Of a stretch of 64,000 nt of DNA, positions 54,122 through 62,608 are shown in pieces. Position numbers and translations under genes: made by a program. Under the pieces are notes generated by a model. The model did no database searches and was not told the DNA's origin. It saw only the letters and a program-made list of their open reading frames with translations. The stretch comes from Carboxydothermus islandicus (lineage in GTDB: Bacteria > Bacillota > Z-2901 > Carboxydothermales > Carboxydothermaceae), in contig NZ_BDJL01000003.1 of NCBI RefSeq assembly GCF_001950325.1, forward strand, positions 1 to 64,000, given 5' to 3'. Each line of letters starts with the position of its first letter. Position 1 is the stretch's first letter.

Positions 54122-55456
54122 TTATTTAGTAAAGTTTTTTACTTTTCCCCACAATTCCATCAACCGCTGTTTTATCTGGGCTTCCTTACCCGAATCGGAA
54201 GGCTCGTAGAAACGCTGACCTTTTAAATTCTCCGGTAGATAATCTTCAAGGACAAAGTGCCCCGGGTAATCGTGAGGGTACTTATAACCTTTCCCTCTTC
54301 CCAATTCTTTAGCTCCGGCATAATGGGCATCCCTTAAATGCTGGGGAATTGGGCCATTTTCCCCTTTCCTTACCACCGAAAGTGCCCTGTCAATAGCCTT
54401 TATTACCGCATTGGATTTTGGCGCACAGGCAATATAAATAGCAGCTTCCGCCAGCGGTAATCTTGCTTCGGGCATTCCCACAAATTCTAAAGCGTGAAAA
54501 GCCGCTACCGCCACATTTAAAGCCATGGGATCGGCAAGCCCCACATCTTCCGCCGCATGGACAATTAATCTTCGGGCAATAAATCGCGGATCTTCACCGG
54601 CTTCCAGCATCCGGGCCAAGTAATACACCGCCGCATCCGGGTCAGAACCGCGCAAACTTTTAATAAAGGCTGAGATCGTATCGTAGTGATTATCCCCTTC
54701 TTTATCGTAAACGATAGCTTTTTTCTGCATCGATTGCTCGATAATTTCAACGGTAATTTTCCGCACTCCGTCCTCATCGGGAGGGGTAGTTAAAACCGCA
54801 AGTTCAATACCGTTTAACGCCGCCCGGGCATCTCCCGCCGCCATGGTAACTAAATGGTCAAGGGCCTCTTCAGTAATTTCCACCTTATACTCGCCAAGCC
54901 CCCGTTCCTTATCCACAAGGGCTCTTCTCACAATTTCCCGGATATGTTCCGGCTCTAATGGTTTAAACTCAAAAATCCGGGAACGGGATAAAAGGGGGGC
55001 GTTTACTTCAAAATACGGATTTTCGGTGGTTGCCCCAATTAACACTATGGTTCCAGCTTCCACTTCGGGTAATAACGCATCTTGCTGGGCTTTATTAAAG
55101 CGGTGGATTTCATCAATAAACAAAACAGTTCTTTCGCCATAATATTTTTCCCGCTCCTTCGCTTTTTTTATTACTTCTCTTATTTCCCCAACCCCCGAAG
55201 TCACCGCATTTATACTTTCAAAGCCGCTTTTGGTGGTAGAAGCAATAATTTTTGCTAAGGTAGTTTTACCCGTTCCGGGGGGACCGTAAAAAATTAAAGA
55301 ACCAAGCCGGTCACTTAAAATTGCCCGTCTTAACAGCTTACCTTCACCCAAGATATGCTCCTGGCCTACAAACTCGTCCAAACTCCTCGGCCTCATGCGA
55401 TAGGCTAAAGGAGCTTCCTTATTCAATCTATTTTTGGCAGTATCCCACAAATCCAT
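54122..55456 (-). CDS. rarA: Replication-associated recombination protein RarA (MgsA)
   Basis: AAA+ ATPase of the clamp-loader type that acts at stalled forks. 444 residues: MRPRSLDEFVGQEHILGEGK at the N-terminus, Walker A FYGPPGTGKTTLA, Walker B VLFIDEIHRFNK, sensor ATTENPYFEV, and a C-terminal tetramerisation domain with GSDPDAAVYYLARMLEAGED. ATG at 55456 follows AAGGGGAG; an upstream start would read through the trxA terminator. Confidence 0.95.
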   Translation of the reverse strand: MDLWDTAKNRLNKEAPLAYRMRPRSLDEFVGQEHILGEGKLLRRAILSDRLGSLIFYGPPGTGKTTLAKIIASTTKSGFESINAVTSGVGEIREVIKKAKEREKYYGERTVLFIDEIHRFNKAQQDALLPEVEAGTIVLIGATTENPYFEVNAPLLSRSRIFEFKPLEPEHIREIVRRALVDKERGLGEYKVEITEEALDHLVTMAAGDARAALNGIELAVLTTPPDEDGVRKITVEIIEQSMQKKAIVYDKEGDNHYDTISAFIKSLRGSDPDAAVYYLARMLEAGEDPRFIARRLIVHAAEDVGLADPMALNVAVAAFHALEFVGMPEARLPLAEAAIYIACAPKSNAVIKAIDRALSVVRKGENGPIPQHLRDAHYAGAKELGRGKGYKYPHDYPGHFVLEDYLPENLKGQRFYEPSDSGKEAQIKQRLMELWGKVKNFTK

Positions 55457-55489
55457 AAAACTCCCCTTCCGACCGCAAAATAAAAAAAT

Positions 55490-55517
55490 GCGCTTTTTTA
55501 AAACAAAGCGCACTTTA
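55490..55517 (-). terminator. Terminator of trxA
   Basis: TGCGCTTT, loop, AAAGCGCA then TTTTTTTATTTTG on the minus strand, just past the trxA stop. Confidence 0.9.
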
Positions 55518-55525
55518 ACCGTTCA

Positions 55526-55846
55526 TTACAGGTTTTTTATGATAATCTTCATTAATTCGTTTTTATGCTTAAACCCTACCGATCTTCCCACTTCTTCCCC
55601 ATTTTTAATAAAAAGAAGAGTCGGAATACTCATAATCCCGTAACGTCTTGGTGTTTCCGGATTGCTATCGACATCGAGTTTCCCAACGGTTAATTTACCT
55701 TCATATTCCTGAGCAATCTCTTCTAAAATCGGTGCAATCATCCGGCAGGGACCACACCATTCGGCCCAAAAATCAACAATTATAAGTCCTTCTCTTTTAA
55801 GTGCTTCGGTTTCAAAATTTTCATCGGTTAAGGTTATAATACCCAT
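55526..55846 (-). CDS. trxA: Thioredoxin
   Basis: Small dithiol reductant, 106 residues, with the active site WAEWCGPCRMIAPILEEIAQ, the buried Asp in VDFWAEWC and the cis-proline in SIPTLLFIKNGEEVGRSVGF. The start MGIITLTDENFETEAL is preceded by GGAGCG. It has its own strong promoter and terminator. Confidence 0.97.
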   Translation of the reverse strand: MGIITLTDENFETEALKREGLIIVDFWAEWCGPCRMIAPILEEIAQEYEGKLTVGKLDVDSNPETPRRYGIMSIPTLLFIKNGEEVGRSVGFKHKNELMKIIIKNL

Positions 55847-55890
55847 TATACCGCTCCTTTCCCCCCGGTATATATGAACCCCACTTATAA

Positions 55891-55920
55891 ATTATACTCC
55901 TCTAAATATTTTATTGTCAA
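55891..55920 (-). promoter_or_regulatory. Promoter of trxA
   Basis: TTGACA (55915-55920), 18 nt, TATAAT (55891-55896) on the minus strand: consensus sigma-A hexamers. Confidence 0.85.
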
Positions 55921-55943
55921 TTAAAGCAAAAAGTTGAGGTCTA

Positions 55944-56672
55944 TTACAAAATCTTATGCCTTAGCAAAAGGTCTTTTACCGCCTCCCCGGCAGCAATTAA
56001 TCCAGCAGTAGCAGTTACAAACATAACGCTTCCCGGAATGTGCTTTTTCTCCGCCGGCAACGGCTCATCACTGGTACCTCTTTCCAGCACCGGCGGTTCT
56101 TCTGAAAATACAACTTTTACTCCCCGATAAATCCCTTCTTTTTTAAGTGCCTGCCGAACCCGCCTTGTTAGAGGACAGGTATGGGTTCTGGAAATATCGG
56201 CAACTTTAAATCTTGTCGGGTCAAACCGATTACCGGCTCCCATGACCGAAATAAAAGGTATACATTTTCGATACATGTAGGTAATTAACGCAATTTTATT
56301 TTTTAACGTATCGATAGCATCTACTACATAGTCAGGATTGTACCGGAAAAATTTCTCGGTATTTTCCGGTGTTAACTTTTCCGTTACGGTTATTACCTCC
56401 GCTTCAGGATTAATTTCCCGGATTCTCTTAGCCAAAACCTCCGCCTTTAAGAGCCCCACCGTTGACTCCAGCGCTGGAAGCTGACGGTTGATATTGGTAA
56501 GGCTTACCCGGTCGAAATCCACCAAAACCATGGAGCCTACCCCCGTTCGGGCTAAAGCCTCAGCGGCTGGAGAACCAACCCCTCCCAGCCCAAAAACCAT
56601 CACCCGGCTTCTATGTAAAACTTTAAGCCCTTCGCTACCTATTAAAATTTCCGTTCGGGAAAACCGGTGCAT
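55944..56672 (-). CDS. tcdA: tRNA threonylcarbamoyladenosine dehydratase TcdA
   Basis: E1-like enzyme that cyclises t6A37 of tRNA to ct6A with ATP. 242 residues: start HRFSRTEILIGSEGLKVLHR, nucleotide site VMVFGLGGVGSPAAEALART, DFDRVSLTNINRQ and the TcdA-type segment VVDAIDTLKNKIALITYMYR with SVMGAGNRFDPTRF. ATG 56672 follows GAGGGG. It lies immediately beyond 6S RNA and aspS, the same order as yrvM in Bacillus subtilis. Confidence 0.93.
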   Translation of the reverse strand: MHRFSRTEILIGSEGLKVLHRSRVMVFGLGGVGSPAAEALARTGVGSMVLVDFDRVSLTNINRQLPALESTVGLLKAEVLAKRIREINPEAEVITVTEKLTPENTEKFFRYNPDYVVDAIDTLKNKIALITYMYRKCIPFISVMGAGNRFDPTRFKVADISRTHTCPLTRRVRQALKKEGIYRGVKVVFSEEPPVLERGTSDEPLPAEKKHIPGSVMFVTATAGLIAAGEAVKDLLLRHKIL

Positions 56673-56700
56673 AGCAACCCCTCGCAGCATAAATTGACAC

Positions 56701-56891
56701 AAGAAAACCCCGCTTTGCCGTAATCCACGAAGTTCCGAACCCCTTCTCTACCAGGTGGGTGTCCTCCTGATTGCTTTGGGCTTCCCCTAAGCGGGGCATG
56801 CACGCCACAATCAGAGTCCGGACTCCCTTTGTATGAGTGTTGGATACGAACTTCCCGGTGGACTACGCACAAAGCAGGGTACGTTTTCTTG
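56701..56891 (-). ncRNA. ssrS: 6S RNA
   Basis: The transcript folds into a long rod typical of 6S RNA. Closing helix AAGAAAAC...GTTTTCTT and CCTGCTTTG/CAAAGCGGG, then GTAGTCCAC/GTGGATTAC and GAAGTTC/GAACTTC, then an open central bubble (TCCAACACTCATAC region) and a terminal hairpin arm GATTG...CAATC. 6S RNA mimics an open promoter and binds sigma-A RNA polymerase. Gene order tcdA-6S-aspS-hisS matches B. subtilis, where 6S-1 (bsrA) lies between yrvM and aspS. A promoter is positioned exactly upstream. Confidence 0.88.
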
Positions 56892-56896
56892 GTTAA

Positions 56897-56925
56897 ATCA
56901 TAACACAAAATCGTACTGCTCTCAA
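56897..56925 (-). promoter_or_regulatory. Promoter of 6S RNA
   Basis: TTGAGA (56920-56925), 17 nt, TATGAT (56897-56902) on the minus strand; predicted start near 56890, at the base of the closing helix. Confidence 0.8.
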
Positions 56926-56941
56926 GGCTCTAATTTTTGGA

Positions 56942-58720
56942 TTACTGCTGCTCTTTAACCGGCAAATCAACTTTAATATGCAGTTCCTTAAGCTGCCGGC
57001 GTTCAACAACATCGGGCGCACCCACCATTAAGTCGGTAGCACTTTGGGTTTTGGGGAAAGCGATAACATCCCGGATGGAATCTCTTCCGGCCATCAGCAT
57101 TACCAGCCGGTCAAAGCCAAAGGCAATACCACCGTGGGGAGGTGTGCCGTATTCAAACGCTTCTAACATAAAGCCAAATTTTTCTTTGGCCTCTTCCTCC
57201 GAAAGGCCAATTAGTTTAAACATCTTTTCCTGGATATCCCGGCGGTGAATCCGGATACTCCCGCCTCCGATTTCCACCCCGTTTAAGACCATATCATAAG
57301 CTTTCGCCCGAACCAGTAATGGTTTTTCATCCATCAGTGGTAAATCTTCATCCATCGGTGCCGTAAAAGGATGGTGCATCGCTACAAACCGCTTCTCTTC
57401 ATTATCATATTCTAAAAGGGGGAAGTCTATCACCCAGAGGAAGTTAAACTCCTTTTCGGGAATTAGCCCAAGTCTTTGAGCTAAATGCAACCGTAAATTA
57501 CCCAAAGCTTGAGCAGCCACTTCCGGTTTATCCGCTACAAAGAATAAAATGTCACCGGGTTCGCCCTGTAAAGCTGAAATCACCGCTTTTAACTCTTCTT
57601 CTTTAAAAAACTTGGCTATTGGTGATTTTACTTCCTCGGGAGTTAAGATTAAATAGGCAAGACCTTTGGCACCAAAGTTACCCACAAACTTCGTAAGGTC
57701 ATCTAAGTCTTTGCGGCTAAATCCCGCACACCCTTTGGCGTTTAAACCGCGGATTACCCCGCCAGCCTGAGCAACCGTTTGAAACACTTTAAACTCCACA
57801 TCTTTCACCAGTTCTGTAACATCGGTAATTTCCAGTCCAAAGCGTAAATCCGGCTTATCGGTACCGTATTTTAGCATTGCTTCCTGGTAGGAAATCCGCT
57901 TAAAAGGAGTTTTGATCTCTACCCCAAGGGTTTCTTTAAACACGTAAGCTATCATTTCTTCCATTAAACTCATGATGTCTTCCCGGTCAATGAACGACAT
58001 TTCAATATCGATCTGGGTAAACTCCGGCTGCCGGTCCGCCCTCAAATCTTCATCCCTGAAGCAACGAACAATCTGGAAGTACCGTTCCATCCCGGCAACC
58101 ATTAAGATTTGCTTGAAAATTTGCGGGGATTGGGGTAACGCATAAAATTTACCCGGATTCAACCGACTTGGCACCAAAAAATCCCTGGCCCCTTCGGGGG
58201 TACTTTTGGTCAGCATCGGCGTTTCAATTTCCCAGAAGCCATGCCGGTCCAAAAAGTCCCGAACCGCTTTCGCCGCTTTGTGACGAAGTTCAAGGGCCCG
58301 CTGCATTTCGGGGCGCCGTAAGTCCAAATAACGGTAACGAAGCCGCACCTGTTCATCCACATCAATCCCGTCTTCAATGTAAAAGGGCGGAGTTTTTGCT
58401 TTATTTAAAACTTCGACTTTGCTGGCATAAACTTCCACTTCTCCGGTTAAGAGGTTGGGGTTTTCGGTACCTTCCGGCCGCAGTCTCACCGTTCCCTCTA
58501 TGGCTAAAACATACTCGTTTCTTACCACTTCCGCTACCCGGAAAGCCTCCAACTCCACGTCAGGAGAAAAAACCACCTGCACGATTCCCGAACGATCTCT
58601 TAAATCTACAAAGATAAGACCGCCATGATCCCTTCTCCTCTGTACCCAGCCGTTTAAAATAACCTTTTGGCCGGCATGTTCTTTCCGTAACTCTCCACAG
58701 TAATGGCTTCTTTTAAGCAT
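56942..58720 (-). CDS. aspS: Aspartyl-tRNA synthetase
   Basis: Class II synthetase of the bacterial type, 592 residues, charging tRNA-Asp (or Asp/Asn if non-discriminating). N-terminal OB fold ([20 protein letters not shown]), motif 2 [20 protein letters not shown], the bacterial GAD insert (about 290-420) and motif 3 [20 protein letters not shown]. The ATG 58720 gives [20 protein letters not shown] and overlaps the hisS stop by 8 nt. Second gene of the T-box controlled operon. Confidence 0.96.
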   Translation of the reverse strand: MLKRSHYCGELRKEHAGQKVILNGWVQRRRDHGGLIFVDLRDRSGIVQVVFSPDVELEAFRVAEVVRNEYVLAIEGTVRLRPEGTENPNLLTGEVEVYASKVEVLNKAKTPPFYIEDGIDVDEQVRLRYRYLDLRRPEMQRALELRHKAAKAVRDFLDRHGFWEIETPMLTKSTPEGARDFLVPSRLNPGKFYALPQSPQIFKQILMVAGMERYFQIVRCFRDEDLRADRQPEFTQIDIEMSFIDREDIMSLMEEMIAYVFKETLGVEIKTPFKRISYQEAMLKYGTDKPDLRFGLEITDVTELVKDVEFKVFQTVAQAGGVIRGLNAKGCAGFSRKDLDDLTKFVGNFGAKGLAYLILTPEEVKSPIAKFFKEEELKAVISALQGEPGDILFFVADKPEVAAQALGNLRLHLAQRLGLIPEKEFNFLWVIDFPLLEYDNEEKRFVAMHHPFTAPMDEDLPLMDEKPLLVRAKAYDMVLNGVEIGGGSIRIHRRDIQEKMFKLIGLSEEEAKEKFGFMLEAFEYGTPPHGGIAFGFDRLVMLMAGRDSIRDVIAFPKTQSATDLMVGAPDVVERRQLKELHIKVDLPVKEQQ

Positions 58721-59984
58721 TGTCCTTACCCCTTTCCTTGGCATATTTTTTGATAAGTTCATCCCGGGAAAGCTCTACCTGCTCACCCGTCTCCAAATCT
58801 CTTAAAATAAACCTGCCTGACTTTAACTCCTCTTCGCCAATAATTAATGCTGCTTTTGCTTTTAGGCGGTTTGCCGCCTTTAATTGAGCCTTCAGGCTTT
58901 TCCCCTGATAATCGGTTTCTACCCAGAGGTTCAGCCTTCTTAATTCATTAATCAAAGGAAATCCGTACTCGCGGGCTTCTTCCCCCAAAAGGCAAACAAA
59001 AAGGTCCGGTACCGGAACGAAAATCTCTTCGCTTTTTCTTTTTAAAGCCAAGATAGTTCTTTCTTCCCCCAGAGCAAAGCCTATTCCCGGCTGATCCGGC
59101 CCTCCGATTTCGCGAATTAAACCGTTATAGCGACCTCCACCGCCAATGGAGCTTTGGGCACCTATCTCCGGCACCACAAACTCAAACGCTGTCTTGGTAT
59201 AATAATCAAGCCCCCTTACTAAAAAGGGGTCAATTACGTATTTTACTTGAGCTAAATCCAGGTATTTCCTAACCTCGGTAAAATGCTCCCGGCAATCGGG
59301 GCAAAGCTCCGATAAGGGCGTGGGAGCATTTTGGGCGATTTTTTGACAGCTTTCATTTTTGCAATCCAAAATTCTCAAGGGATTTCGGTTAAGCCTTGCC
59401 TTACACAAGTCGCATAATTCGTCTTTACGCTCTTCAAAATATTCAATAAGTTTCTCCCGTAAGCTTTTTCGGCACTCAGGGCAACCTACGCTATTTAAGC
59501 GAAGCTCAACGTCATTCAGGCCAATCTCCCGGTAAAACTCCAGTGCCATTAAAATTACTTCCGCATCCACCATGGGCTCATCGCTACCCAGGATTTCAAC
59601 CCCGAGCTGGTGAAACTGCCGCAGCCTTCCGGCCTGGGGTTTATCGTAGCGAAACATCGGTCCAATGTAAAAATACTTCGCAGGACCGGGATCGGCGTAC
59701 TTTTTGGCTTCGACATACGCTCTAATCACCGCAGCCGTTCCCTCGGGCCGTAAGGTGATTGATCTTCCGGCCTTATCTAAAAAAGTATACATCTCTTTTT
59801 CTACAATATCGGTAGTTTCCCCGACTCCCCGCTCAAAAAGCTCCGTATGCTCAAAAATCGGGGTGCGAATTTCCTGATAGCCAAACCTCCGACATACTTC
59901 ACGAAACTTCCTTTCGATCTCTTCCCACAGGAAAACTTCCGGCGGAAAAAGGTCGTTAGTGCCCTTGGGTTTCTGGGTAAGCAT
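58713..59984 (-). CDS. hisS: Histidyl-tRNA synthetase
   Basis: Class II synthetase, 423 residues. Start [20 protein letters not shown], motif 2 [20 protein letters not shown], histidine-specific block [16 protein letters not shown], motif 3 [15 protein letters not shown] and a C-terminal anticodon domain. A Cys4-like insert (CPECRKS..., [22 protein letters not shown]) may bind zinc. First gene of the hisS-aspS operon, under a T-box leader. Confidence 0.96.
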   Translation of the reverse strand: MLTQKPKGTNDLFPPEVFLWEEIERKFREVCRRFGYQEIRTPIFEHTELFERGVGETTDIVEKEMYTFLDKAGRSITLRPEGTAAVIRAYVEAKKYADPGPAKYFYIGPMFRYDKPQAGRLRQFHQLGVEILGSDEPMVDAEVILMALEFYREIGLNDVELRLNSVGCPECRKSLREKLIEYFEERKDELCDLCKARLNRNPLRILDCKNESCQKIAQNAPTPLSELCPDCREHFTEVRKYLDLAQVKYVIDPFLVRGLDYYTKTAFEFVVPEIGAQSSIGGGGRYNGLIREIGGPDQPGIGFALGEERTILALKRKSEEIFVPVPDLFVCLLGEEAREYGFPLINELRRLNLWVETDYQGKSLKAQLKAANRLKAKAALIIGEEELKSGRFILRDLETGEQVELSRDELIKKYAKERGKDNA

Positions 59985-60012
59985 TTATCTTAAACCCCCT
60001 TCTTTATAAACT

Positions 60013-60251
60013 AAAACCCGCCCCTGGAATACCCAGGGACGGGATTACCCGCGGTGCCACCCTGCTTGAAGGTAGAAACCTTCCGCTCTTGGCCGTAACG
60101 GGGCCAAACCGTCTTAACCTACTTAATCCTTTCAGTTAAGCCGCCTCCCGGGTGTTCCTTTAAACCGGCATTCAGAGAAAAGCTCTCAATCGCGGCTTTT
60201 CCTCCCTGTCTGAAGCCCCCTGGTTTAAAAGTCCCGGTCATTGCGTTTCGT
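60013..60251 (-). promoter_or_regulatory. T-box leader of hisS-aspS
   Basis: The minus strand holds the T-box GGTGGCACCGCGGGT (60048-60062) followed by a terminator (CCCGTCCCTGG, loop, CCAGGGGCGGG, TTTT; 60013-60042) that competes with the antiterminator. Stem I pairs CTTTTAAACC with GGTTTAAAG. The internal loop GGAACAC beyond it offers CAC, a histidine codon, as specifier. Uncharged tRNA-His binding would permit read-through into hisS. Confidence 0.93.
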
Positions 60252-60257
60252 TAATAC

Positions 60258-60286
60258 ATTTTAACCTTAGAAAAGTTTGTTGTCAA
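60258..60286 (-). promoter_or_regulatory. Promoter of the T-box transcript
   Basis: TTGACA (60281-60286), 17 nt, TAAAAT (60258-60263) on the minus strand; start near 60251. Confidence 0.8.
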
Positions 60287-60299
60287 TAATTCAAATAGA

Positions 60300-60902
60300 T
60301 TATCTGCGTTCAACAATTAAACGTCTGAGAAAGTAAAACGAAAGGGCTAAAAGATTTAACAATACCAGTAAAAACCAGAATTTTAAAGTAAAACTGTTAC
60401 TTTCGCCTACAGGATTTTGCGGATGAACTATCCTCTGGGAAAAAAAGCGTAAGGTAAATCCCCCGACCCCGGGTAAAGCATAAAAAAGAGCCGATACTAA
60501 TGGATTTTGGTAAAGGGCTTCGGCAAAAAACGCTATTCCAGTTAAGATAAGCATGGAAACCATAACTATAAAGCGCGGCTCTTTAAAATATACCGCTCCC
60601 CAGGTAATCTTCATCGCTATAGTACCGGTTATTGTGGCTAATAACATTAACCAAAAGGCAACAATTAAAAACTCCCGGGCATTTAGAAGCCACTTATCTT
60701 TCCTGGTAAAGACATAACCAAAAGCTAAAACTGCGGTAAGCCCGTACCAAAGGTAAGCAACCAGAGTTAATCCCCCGTGAAGATAAACTATTTTTAAAGC
60801 ATGTCCTAATTTTTGCTCCTCAGGCAGGGTTAAAAGAATAAGTACTAATGTTAAAAACATAATATAAAACCAAAGCTTATTTTTCTTCAAACTCCTGACC
60901 AC
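60300..60902 (-). CDS. CcmC-like membrane protein
   Basis: About six membrane helices in 200 residues. Two stretches resemble the heme-handling protein CcmC: KIVYLHGGLTLVAYLWYGLT (compare KIMYVHVPSAW...) and TGTIAMKITWGAVYFKEPRF then IVMVSMLILTG (compare TWG.WWVWDARLTSML). The tryptophan-rich WWD motif is degenerate (WGAVYFKEPR), so heme binding is uncertain. No other cytochrome c assembly genes are near. The GTG start is tentative. Confidence 0.6.
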   Translation of the reverse strand: MVRSLKKNKLWFYIMFLTLVLILLTLPEEQKLGHALKIVYLHGGLTLVAYLWYGLTAVLAFGYVFTRKDKWLLNAREFLIVAFWLMLLATITGTIAMKITWGAVYFKEPRFIVMVSMLILTGIAFFAEALYQNPLVSALFYALPGVGGFTLRFFSQRIVHPQNPVGESNSFTLKFWFLLVLLNLLALSFYFLRRLIVERR

Positions 60903-61003
60903 CTTTATTTTTAATTTATTTTATTTTATTCAACACATTTTAGGGTTTTCCTGCCTGTAATTTTGCGCAGTTAATTACTATATAATCTTGATTTCATGCT
61001 ATT

Positions 61004-61675
61004 TTATTTTGATGCGTCACTTTCCTGTATTATCTTTATACTTGACCATTCCCAATCTTTAGTTATGTGAATTTCTAAGTCAAAAGTTAAAAAAATAGAA
61101 ATGAAAAACAATATACTATTTAAAATTAACAAACCAATATGATAAAAACTGTTAAACATATGACCAAGTAATTTTTCTTTAAAAATAATAAAAGAAATAG
61201 TTAGCACCGGCATTATAGATAAAATAAAGTAAATTGGGCCCCAACCTCTTGACCCAATAGACTTAAAATTTATTATCTTTTTTAGAAGCATATTTCTTTC
61301 CATATCTTTTTTCATATTAAACCACGTAGTTTCCCATTTTAAGCCAGGAAGCTCTTTCTCAATATATTCCCTTATGTACATTCCAATTCTTTCAACGGAT
61401 TGTTGAAAAGTCCTCATCATCAACAAACTGGCTATAATGATTAAATAAATAATCATTGAAGATAATAATAAATATTCCATCTTTTCGCCAATTTCTATAT
61501 CATTTTTGGTTAATATTTTATCTAATACAAACGAAACAATCCCCATCACCGCTCCAACAGTATAAGTTAACAATTGAACTCTCATAATCTGATTATTATG
61601 TAACTCAGCCCTTAATTGTCTGTACTCTTCTAATATCTCACTTTTATTTTTTTCATAATTTTGCAACAGTTTCAC
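61004..61675 (-). CDS. Hypothetical membrane protein, 223 aa
   Basis: Not recognised. It has a helical charged N-terminus (KSEILEEYRQLRAELHNNQI), helices at about 33-55 and 68-90, a cytoplasmic-type segment (about 95-140) and two more helices (about 148-170 and 178-202). The layout recalls small membrane effectors of the SLATT type, but no diagnostic motif is seen. The gene is visibly more AT-rich than its neighbours, suggesting acquisition from elsewhere. GTG at 61675 sits very close to AAGGGG; a TTG three codons on is possible. Confidence 0.7.
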   Translation of the reverse strand: MKLLQNYEKNKSEILEEYRQLRAELHNNQIMRVQLLTYTVGAVMGIVSFVLDKILTKNDIEIGEKMEYLLLSSMIIYLIIIASLLMMRTFQQSVERIGMYIREYIEKELPGLKWETTWFNMKKDMERNMLLKKIINFKSIGSRGWGPIYFILSIMPVLTISFIIFKEKLLGHMFNSFYHIGLLILNSILFFISIFLTFDLEIHITKDWEWSSIKIIQESDASK

Positions 61676-61693
61676 CCCCTTCTCAAATAAAAT

Positions 61694-62425
61694 TTAGAAG
61701 CTTAAATTATCAAAAACCATCATCAATAAAAACCCAAAAATAACCCCAAAAGTAGCCAGACTTTCACCGCCTTTGGCATGGGTTTCGGGAATTATTTCAT
61801 CGGAAATTACGTAAATCATTGCTCCTGCGGCCAAGCTTAAAGCAAAAGGCAAAACACTTGCTGAAATACTTCCTAAGGCTAATCCCAGAAGCCCCCCTAC
61901 CGGCTCCGCCAGTCCAGTTAATACTGTAATCCCAATTATTTTCCAGGTGGAAAAGGAAAAACCGACAAGACTAACCGCCACCGATAACCCTTCTGGAATG
62001 TTTTGAAGACCAATTCCTAAAGCTAAACTTAAGGCTTTGGTGATATCCTTTTCTAAAAAGCCAATACCTACTGCCATCCCTTCGGGAAAGTTATGAATGG
62101 TGATTGCCAAGATAAATAACCATATTTTATTTAAATCACTCTTTGGGCCCTCTTCCCCAAAAGCCGGGTGGAAATGCGGGATCAATCGGTCCAAAAAATA
62201 AACAAACAAGGAACCGGTTAAAAAGCCTAAAGCTGTTACAAAAATTCCTCCGGTTTCTAAAGCCGGCAGTAAAAGACTAAAAAAAGATGCAGCGAGCATA
62301 ATACCGGCAGCAAAGCCTAAAAGTAAGCCTATCGTGCTTTTAGGAAACTCTTTTTTAAAAAGTAGTAAAAAAGATCCAAGCCCGGTAGCAAGGCCTGTTA
62401 AAAGGGAAGCTAAAAACGACGCCAT
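61694..62425 (-). CDS. ZIP family metal transporter
   Basis: Divalent metal uptake (zinc, iron or manganese). 243 residues, eight helices. The metal-site helices carry AITIHNFPEGMAVGIGFLEK and LGIGLQNIPEGLSVAVSLVG; a short His-bearing loop (IPHFHPAFGEEGPKS) joins helices 3 and 4. Of the ZupT/GufA group. GGAGG precedes ATG. Specificity cannot be read from sequence. Confidence 0.92.
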   Translation of the reverse strand: MASFLASLLTGLATGLGSFLLLFKKEFPKSTIGLLLGFAAGIMLAASFFSLLLPALETGGIFVTALGFLTGSLFVYFLDRLIPHFHPAFGEEGPKSDLNKIWLFILAITIHNFPEGMAVGIGFLEKDITKALSLALGIGLQNIPEGLSVAVSLVGFSFSTWKIIGITVLTGLAEPVGGLLGLALGSISASVLPFALSLAAGAMIYVISDEIIPETHAKGGESLATFGVIFGFLLMMVFDNLSF

Positions 62426-62580
62426 AAACTTCCTCCGTAAGTTTTAATTTAAGCGATTCACTGGAAATATTTTACCATTTATTAAGTATTTTTTCTATAA
62501 TTCAGACAGGTAACAGGCTGGGGAATTGAATACAAAAAACAATAAAATTATTGGCACCTGCGGATTTGTCTAAAAGAGTA

Positions 62581-62608
62581 AAGCCTTCCGCTTAATGCAG
62601 AAGGCTTA
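62581..62608 (-). terminator. Terminator of the radical SAM gene
   Basis: AAGCCTTC, loop, GAAGGCTT then TACTC on the minus strand; it overlaps the stop codon region. Confidence 0.7.
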
